A program made the position numbers and the translations under genes. A stretch of 64,000 nt of DNA from Promicromonospora sukumoe 327MFSha3.1 (GTDB lineage: Bacteria > Actinomycetota > Actinomycetes > Actinomycetales > Cellulomonadaceae): the NCBI RefSeq assembly GCF_000385135.1, contig NZ_ARQM01000010.1, positions 1,674,001 to 1,738,000 on the forward strand, read 5' to 3'. The notes beneath the pieces are model-generated. The model was not told the origin of the DNA and did not search any database. It saw nothing but the letters and a program-made list of their open reading frames with translations. Shown piece by piece: positions 61,197 to 64,000 of the stretch. How positions within the stretch are numbered: position 1 is the first letter of the stretch; the number at the start of each line of letters is the position of its first letter.

Positions 61197-63440
61197 TCAG
61201 ACCTCCAGCAGCACCCGCACGTCCCACGCGCCGAGGCCCAGCTCGGCGCCCGCGGCCAGCTCCTCACCGCTGATCAGGTCGCGGACCGCCCCCGGCAGCA
61301 CGAACGTGCTCGGCTCCCAGGACCACGAGTGCACGAACCGCACCCGCCCGCCGGCCGGGTTCCGCGCCCCGGTCACGGTCTGCGACGGCGCCTGCGGCCG
61401 CCACAGCGGTCCGGCACCCGACGTCGCGGCGCCCGCCGTCGTCGGGCCCGCCGTCGTCGGGCCCGCCTGGCTCGCGCCCTCTGTCGCAACCGTCGCCGCC
61501 CCGACCGCCGACGAGACAGGTGCCCCGACCGCCGCCCCGCTGTGCCGCGCCGCCCAGTCCAGCACCGCCCGGGCCAGCGCCGGGTCGGGGACGGTCCCGA
61601 CCGTGGTGACCCGTCCGGCGCCGTGCGCGCGCGTGGTCACGGCGGGCCAGCGGCCGAAGTGCGGGTGCTCGTACTCGACCAGCGGGTCGGCGTCGAGCAC
61701 CTGCAGGCCGTCCACCCAGCTCGTGGCATGGGCGTCGGCCAGCGCCTCGGCGGGGACGTCGAACCCGTCCGTCCCGTGCACGGGCAGCGGCGCGTCGATG
61801 CTGGCGAACTCGTCGTAGAACACGCCGGCCGCTGCGCTCAGGTGGGCGGGCTTGCGCTCCGCCCGGGCCCGCGCCTCCTCGTCCTCGTAGCCGGTGCGGA
61901 TGCCGAGCACGAGGTGCCCGCCGGCCGCCGCGTACCGCTCCAGCCACTGCAGCCAGGCGTCGTCGGCGATGGTGACGCCCGCCGCGACCAGCACCGGCTG
62001 CTCGCGCGCGGCGTCCTCCGGGCCGCCCTCGGTGAGCTGGGCGTCGTGCACGAGCCGTGCCTGCAGGCCGGCGTCGAACGCCCCGCGGTAGAAGGAGTCG
62101 AAGACCCGGTGCCAGCCGCGCGGGTCCGGTCCCGCGCCACCGCCGAGCTGCGGGAACTCCGCCAGGGACCACTTGCTCGGGTTGGACCAGACCAGGGTGA
62201 CGTCGGCGTCCGGGGTCAGGTTGGCCACCGCCGGACCGGCCGCGCGCAGCTCGGCGCCGAGCTGCGCGATCTGCCGGTAGGTCCGGCCCGGCTCCAGCGA
62301 GTGCGGCAGGATGCCGCCCCAGTAGGTCTCGGTGCCGTACGGCAGCGTGTGCCAGTGCCAGTACTCGATCATCGTGGCGCCGCGGGACACCAGCGCCCAG
62401 GCGGCCTGCCGCCACTGGCCGTCGTAGGCGGGCTCGTTCAGCCAGGGGCCGCCGATCGCCTGCGCGTTGGTCTCCGTCACCAGGAACGGCGCCTGCTTCG
62501 AGGAGTACATGCGGTCCGCCGTCGCGTACAGCGACCACGTGCCCGTCGTCATCCAGGCCTGGTCGGTCTCCACGCTCGGGGGCAGCGTCAGGTGGTCCCG
62601 CATGCGGTAGTACGGGTTGCCGGCGGTCACGTCGAGCTCGCGCGTGAGCGCGTCGTCCTGCACGGTCGGTCGCTCGTAGGAGATGCAGGTGGTGACGAAC
62701 TGGTCCTCGCGTGCGTACTCGCGCACGACGTCCGCCTGCCAGCCGATGAAGTCCGTGGTGAGCTGCGCCTGGAACCGGCGCCAGGCCAGGGCGTACTGCG
62801 GCTGCGCGTTGCCGGACGGCGTCCACAGGTCCGCCCAGGAGGACAGCCGGTGCGACCAGTACGTCAGGCCCCACTCCTCGTTGATCCGCTCCACCGTGCC
62901 GTAGGTGGCGCACAGGTGGTCGACGAACCGCTCGAAGACCTGCCGGTTGTAGAAGATCTCGTTCCCGGGCTCGTTGTCCACCTGGAAGCCGACGACGGCG
63001 GGGTGACCGGCGTACCGCGCGGTGACGGCGCGGACGACCCGCTCGGCGTGGAACAGGAACGCCGGGTGGGTGTAGTCGATCTCCTGGCGCGCGCCCCAGC
63101 CCATCTCACGGCCGTCCTTGCGCACCACGTTGATCTCCGGGTACAGGCGCGCGAGCCACATCGGCACCGCGTAGGTCGGCGTGCCGAGCACCACCTTGAT
63201 GCCGCGCTCGTGCGCGCCGTCCAGTACCGGCTGGAGCCAGTCCAGGTCGAAGCGCCCGTTCTCGGGCTCCCAGGTGGACCAGACCGACTCGCCGACGCGG
63301 ATCACCGAGAAGCCCGCCTCGACCATCAGGTCCAGGTCCTTCTCCAGACGGCGTCCGAGGCGGTCCTCGGCGCGGTGGTACTCGTAGTAGTAGGCGGCGC
63401 CGAACAGCACGCCGTCGCTCAGGTGGTGCAGGGGGTTCAT
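61197..63440 (-). CDS. GH42 beta-galactosidase
   Basis: 747 residues from ATG at 63440 (ATGA overlap with the lacI-type gene). (beta/alpha)8 domain 1-390 with acid/base Glu157 (GFQVDNEPGNEIFY) and nucleophile candidate Glu323 (FLVTETNAQAIGG). A trimerisation domain (about 395-600) and a C-terminal beta domain follow. A TTAGPTTAG repeat insert (15-bp units, 61440-61500) sits before the C-terminal domain. Cytoplasmic, no signal peptide; it acts on galacto-oligosaccharides or arabinogalactan fragments. Confidence 0.92.
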   Translation of the reverse strand: MNPLHHLSDGVLFGAAYYYEYHRAEDRLGRRLEKDLDLMVEAGFSVIRVGESVWSTWEPENGRFDLDWLQPVLDGAHERGIKVVLGTPTYAVPMWLARLYPEINVVRKDGREMGWGARQEIDYTHPAFLFHAERVVRAVTARYAGHPAVVGFQVDNEPGNEIFYNRQVFERFVDHLCATYGTVERINEEWGLTYWSHRLSSWADLWTPSGNAQPQYALAWRRFQAQLTTDFIGWQADVVREYAREDQFVTTCISYERPTVQDDALTRELDVTAGNPYYRMRDHLTLPPSVETDQAWMTTGTWSLYATADRMYSSKQAPFLVTETNAQAIGGPWLNEPAYDGQWRQAAWALVSRGATMIEYWHWHTLPYGTETYWGGILPHSLEPGRTYRQIAQLGAELRAAGPAVANLTPDADVTLVWSNPSKWSLAEFPQLGGGAGPDPRGWHRVFDSFYRGAFDAGLQARLVHDAQLTEGGPEDAAREQPVLVAAGVTIADDAWLQWLERYAAAGGHLVLGIRTGYEDEEARARAERKPAHLSAAAGVFYDEFASIDAPLPVHGTDGFDVPAEALADAHATSWVDGLQVLDADPLVEYEHPHFGRWPAVTTRAHGAGRVTTVGTVPDPALARAVLDWAARHSGAAVGAPVSSAVGAATVATEGASQAGPTTAGPTTAGAATSGAGPLWRPQAPSQTVTGARNPAGGRVRFVHSWSWEPSTFVLPGAVRDLISGEELAAGAELGLGAWDVRVLLEV

Positions 63441-64000
63441 GCTGACCTCTCAGGTGGGGTGACGGCGGGTTCGGTGGCGTCGGGTTCGGTGGCGTCGGGC
63501 GGGGCCTTGCCGGACGGCGGCGCCGTGCTCTCCCGGACGACGAGCTGGGTCGGGACCAGCCGGTGCCGCTCGGCGGGCGGGCGGCCCTCGATGGCGCGCA
63601 CCAGGCGGTGCACGGCCAGCCGGGTCACCTCGGTGAAGTCCTGGCGTACCGTCGTCAGGGGAGTGGACAGGAACTCGGCCTCGGGCGCGTCGTCGAAGCC
63701 GACGACGCTGACGTCTTCGGGCACCCGCAGGCCCGCCTGCTCGACGGCGCGGATCGCGCCGATCGCCATGTGGTCGTTGGCGGCGAAGATCGCGGTGACC
63801 GGGCCGTCGGTGGCACGGTTCTTGGTGGCGCGGTTCTTGGCACCGCGGTTCTTGGCGGCGCGGCGCAGCAGCTCCGTCGTCGCCTCGTACCCGGACCGGG
63901 GGCTCCAGTCGCCATGCACTACCTCGGGTGCCTCGACGCCGGCGTCGTTCAGGGCGCTGCGCCAGCCGGCGATCCGGCGGGCGGTGGCCGACCAGCCCGC
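63437..64000 (-). CDS. LacI-family regulator, C-terminal part (N-terminus beyond window)
   Basis: 187 residues are present, open to the right edge. Effector domain: WSATARRIAGWRSALNDAG, SGYEATTELLRR, TAIFAANDHMAIGAIRAVEQAGLRVPEDVSVVGFDD, LTTVRQDF. The DNA-binding head is outside. Between ELLRRA and the TAIFAAND strand there is a KNRGAKNRATKNRA insert of 15-bp units, an unusual place for a repeat. It precedes and overlaps the GH42 gene, so it should be its repressor. Confidence 0.88.
   Translation of the reverse strand, partial: AGWSATARRIAGWRSALNDAGVEAPEVVHGDWSPRSGYEATTELLRRAAKNRGAKNRATKNRATDGPVTAIFAANDHMAIGAIRAVEQAGLRVPEDVSVVGFDDAPEAEFLSTPLTTVRQDFTEVTRLAVHRLVRAIEGRPPAERHRLVPTQLVVRESTAPPSGKAPPDATEPDATEPAVTPPERSA

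Overview
The window is very GC-rich DNA from a high-GC Gram-positive bacterium. The signs are GTG and TTG starts, a SARP regulator, a MarP-type protease, DUF222-HNH genes, HtaA-type heme proteins, an actinobacterial QcrB-like cytochrome b, and a zinc-ribbon TetR. A secreted GH16 glucanase with a CBM13 tail and a GH42/LacI pair suggest a polysaccharide-degrading member of the Micrococcales, such as the Cellulosimicrobium/Promicromonospora group; that placement is inference. I saw no rRNA, tRNA, CRISPR array, insertion sequence or replication origin.

Layout. 1-5.1 kb: SARP regulator (cut by the left edge), a DUF222-HNH protein and a histidine phosphatase. 5.1-9.8 kb: a DesK/DesR-like two-component pair, a secreted S15/CocE hydrolase and a PAS-ANTAR antiterminator. 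9.9-16.5 kb: a Holin-X/DUF3618/YihY envelope cluster, an SDR fused to an extra helical domain, a lipase-like hydrolase, an AlkA-type glycosylase and a MarP protease. 16.7-18.1 kb: GH16-CBM13. 18.2-28.1 kb, minus strand: a tightly overlapping operon behind a DtxR/IdeR-type iron box. It holds hmuTUV, three secreted HtaA-like or Ig-like surface proteins, a DUF916 protein and two DUF202 membrane proteins. 28.5-38.7 kb: a phosphotransferase, a 59-residue membrane protein, a standalone cytochrome b with NDH-2, an SDR with an HTH regulator, two alpha/beta hydrolases and an ECF41-like sigma factor. 38.8-39.7 kb: an NPP1 protein. 40.0-51.8 kb: an SsuABC/TauABC-type importer, an IclR regulator and pobA-pcaHGBDC, converting 4-hydroxybenzoate to 3-oxoadipate. 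51.9-64 kb: a sulfite-oxidase-like Mo protein with a flavin reductase, a second DUF222-HNH protein, GNAT, TetR, MMPL, a pyrimidine-dimer glycosylase, MarR, GH42 and LacI (cut by the right edge).

How the genes work together. The iron-box operon should pass heme from wall-anchored proteins to HmuT and then to HmuUV. The WxL-like and DUF916 partners suggest how the surface part is held together. The 40-52 kb block reads as one catabolic unit of uptake, regulation, hydroxylation and ring cleavage. The last steps (pcaIJ, pcaF) are not here.

The strongest unexplained signal is global. More than 25 short tandem repeats lie within 64 kb, mostly 15-bp or 6-bp units. They sit in frame inside genes, usually at termini or loops, giving pentapeptide or dipeptide tracts. 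One has apparently replaced the regulatory C-terminal domain of the ECF41-like sigma factor. Other leads are a cytochrome b with both distal heme ligands replaced, long intergenic hairpins with GAGG/CCTC ends, and translationally bridged spacers in the pca operon.
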